Position numbers and translations under genes: made by a program. The notes beneath the pieces are model-generated. The model had not been told where the DNA came from, did no database searches, and saw only the letters and a program-made list of their open reading frames with translations. From assembly GCA_900752195.1 (NCBI GenBank), contig CAADUJ010000017.1:21806-85805 (forward strand): a stretch of DNA of 64,000 bases. Direction: 5' to 3'. Shown here piece after piece: positions 63,029 through 64,000 of this stretch (its first letter is position 1; the number at the start of each line of letters is the position of its first letter). This DNA comes from an uncultured Negativicutes bacterium. Lineage in GTDB: Bacteria > Bacillota > Negativicutes > Veillonellales > Megasphaeraceae.

Positions 63029-63460
63029 GATGGAAGATGGTAATCGATAGGATTGGCTACTTGAGAGTTTGCCTGCCTGACTATGTGTGCAGGGAATACA
63101 CATAGAATAATAGAAAAAGCAATGACTACCTCTGAGGTGTTTGTGTACTAGAATCAGGTTCACTTCTATCTTCCAGTTTTTGAACGCATGGGCTCTTCTG
63201 ATTTTTATTTCCCTGTATGAAATACACCAACAGTGCCTTCGTCTCTCTAGACGTCAAGGCGAAGGGAGTCATTGCTATGCCAAATTAGTTTTCCCTTTTC
63301 CATGATCATTGCGGAAATACTATTTTCAAGATGCATACAGTTATAATTATTTTACATATGTTATATGGAGCGTGAGTGTATTATATATTGTGTACGCGTA
63401 ACCATTCCTTCTTATCATAAATTTGTAAACGCATTATATTTACAATGTTATTTCGACATT
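63029..63460. other. Long intergenic region upstream of ompM
   Basis: No gene with a ribosome site is seen on either strand. A local hairpin CCTTCGTC-TCTCTA-GACGTCAAGG near 63237-63261 is the only structure noticed; the 3' part is AT-rich ahead of the ompM promoter. Confidence 0.4.
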
Positions 63461-63489
63461 TTGACAAATCTGTTTCTATGGTGTATACT
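63461..63489 (+). promoter_or_regulatory. Promoter of ompM
   Basis: TTGACA, 17-base spacer, TATACT, a near-consensus promoter fitting an abundant protein. Confidence 0.8.
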
Positions 63490-63498
63490 TTATAAAAG

Positions 63499-63536
63499 TC
63501 ATTTGGTAGAACTATGTTCTAGGTAGATGATTTTTT
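63499..63536 (+). promoter_or_regulatory. Terminator-like hairpin in the ompM leader
   Basis: TCAT..TAGAAC-TAT-GTTCTA..ATGA followed by T6, just after the expected transcription start. It may attenuate ompM or stabilise its 5' end. Confidence 0.4.
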
Positions 63537-63677
63537 GAGCAAAAACCATATAGATGCAAGGAAGTAAAAGAGAGGAAACTAGGACAACTCGCCAATGAAC
63601 CTTTGCAAAAATACGGTAAATGCTCATCTGTAACGAGTCTCAGAAATTTCGTATTTTTTAGAAAAGGGGTATTTCAC

Positions 63678-64000
63678 ATGAAAGCAAAAGTACTCGCAGC
63701 ATTGGCTGCTACAATGGCTGTAGGCGCAACGTGTGCCTTCGCAGCTAACCCGTTCGTTGACGTTCCTACTGATTCTTGGGCATACAAATCGGTCGTAGAA
63801 TTGGCAGACGCTGGTATCATCCAGGGTGTAGATGGCCAGTACTTCCAGGGCGAACGCAACATCACTCGGTATGAAGCTGCTGAAATGACAGCAAAAGCAA
63901 TGGCTCACATGGACAAAGCGTCTGTTGAACAGCGCGCTCTCATCAACAAATTGGCTGACGAATTCGCTGATGAACTGAACAGCCTCGGCGTTCGCGTATC
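63678..64000 (+). CDS. ompM: OmpM-type SLH outer-membrane porin, N-terminal part (3' truncated by window)
   Basis: A signal peptide (MKAKVLAALAATMAVGATCA, cut after AFA) is followed at once by an SLH domain: NPFVDVPTDSWAYKSVVELA, then GIIQGVDGQYFQGERNITRYEAAEM. A coiled-coil start (RALINKLADEFADELNSL) runs to the window edge. This is the layout of OmpM of Veillonella, Selenomonas and Megasphaera: periplasmic SLH bound to polyamine-modified peptidoglycan, then a porin barrel. GAAAAGGGG lies before the start. Confidence 0.93.
   Translation, partial: MKAKVLAALAATMAVGATCAFAANPFVDVPTDSWAYKSVVELADAGIIQGVDGQYFQGERNITRYEAAEMTAKAMAHMDKASVEQRALINKLADEFADELNSLGVRV

Overview
The window reads as chromosome of a diderm Firmicute (Negativicutes, Veillonellaceae; most likely Megasphaera or Anaeroglobus). 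The evidence is low-GC Firmicute gene organisation with strong Shine-Dalgarno sites, combined with outer-membrane parts that Gram-positives lack. These are an OmpM-type SLH porin starting at the right edge and a trimeric autotransporter (YadA type) that also carries an SLH domain. The genus is an inference; no 16S rRNA is present.

Layout. 0-3.4 kb: a partial YeiH-like permease, an HD-GYP-like gene broken by one in-frame TAA, a PAP2 phosphatase and a 36-residue zinc-ribbon protein. 3.5-8 kb: cysE, prmA, rsmE, mtaB, a HIT protein and a 52-residue membrane protein, closely packed. 8-11.5 kb: yraN, comM, dprA and a tail-less ssb paralogue (DNA processing and uptake). 11.5-18 kb is accessory: a flavodoxin behind a Fur-like palindrome, a YkvI-type transporter under a T-box, an orphan nucleotidyltransferase-partner protein, thiM, a small stand-alone peptide unit, an exported protein ending in seven histidines, and a decayed stretch. 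18-27 kb: lepB, queF, a LysR regulator, an acyltransferase, a folate operon (S-component-like protein, DUF3592 protein, folE, folP, folB, folK) and a two-component system. 27-32 kb: phosphoesterases, a GalT-like protein, mutY, a NifX-like protein and tRNA-Arg(CCG).

32-50.7 kb is a long, mostly co-directional housekeeping block: nifS-mnmA-lepA-hemW-priA, then def-fmt-rsmB-rlmN-PP2C-prkC-rsgA-rpe, then ribD-ribE-ribH (no ribBA) and lapA. It covers tRNA thiolation, translation, primosome restart, formyl-Met processing, rRNA methylation, PASTA-kinase signalling and riboflavin synthesis. 51-53.3 kb: an enoyl-CoA hydratase with a two-subunit CoA-transferase, which fits fatty-acid (butyrate/caproate) or amino-acid fermentation.

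53.4-58.9 kb holds the most striking locus. It is a 1689-codon trimeric autotransporter adhesin whose extended signal peptide lies in a different frame from the passenger, separated by a run of eight G. One extra G (or two fewer) restores a single frame, so this copy reads as a phase-OFF state. Beyond the YadA barrel the protein continues into a coiled coil and an SLH domain predicted to hold the adhesin to peptidoglycan, as OmpM is held. 59-61.1 kb: larE behind a leader with two mutually exclusive stems, nth, and a DUF2262-like protein. 61.2-63 kb: a complete SCIFF (six-cysteine ranthipeptide) cassette of precursor, radical-SAM/SPASM maturase and an overlapping 58-residue membrane protein. 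The window ends inside ompM.
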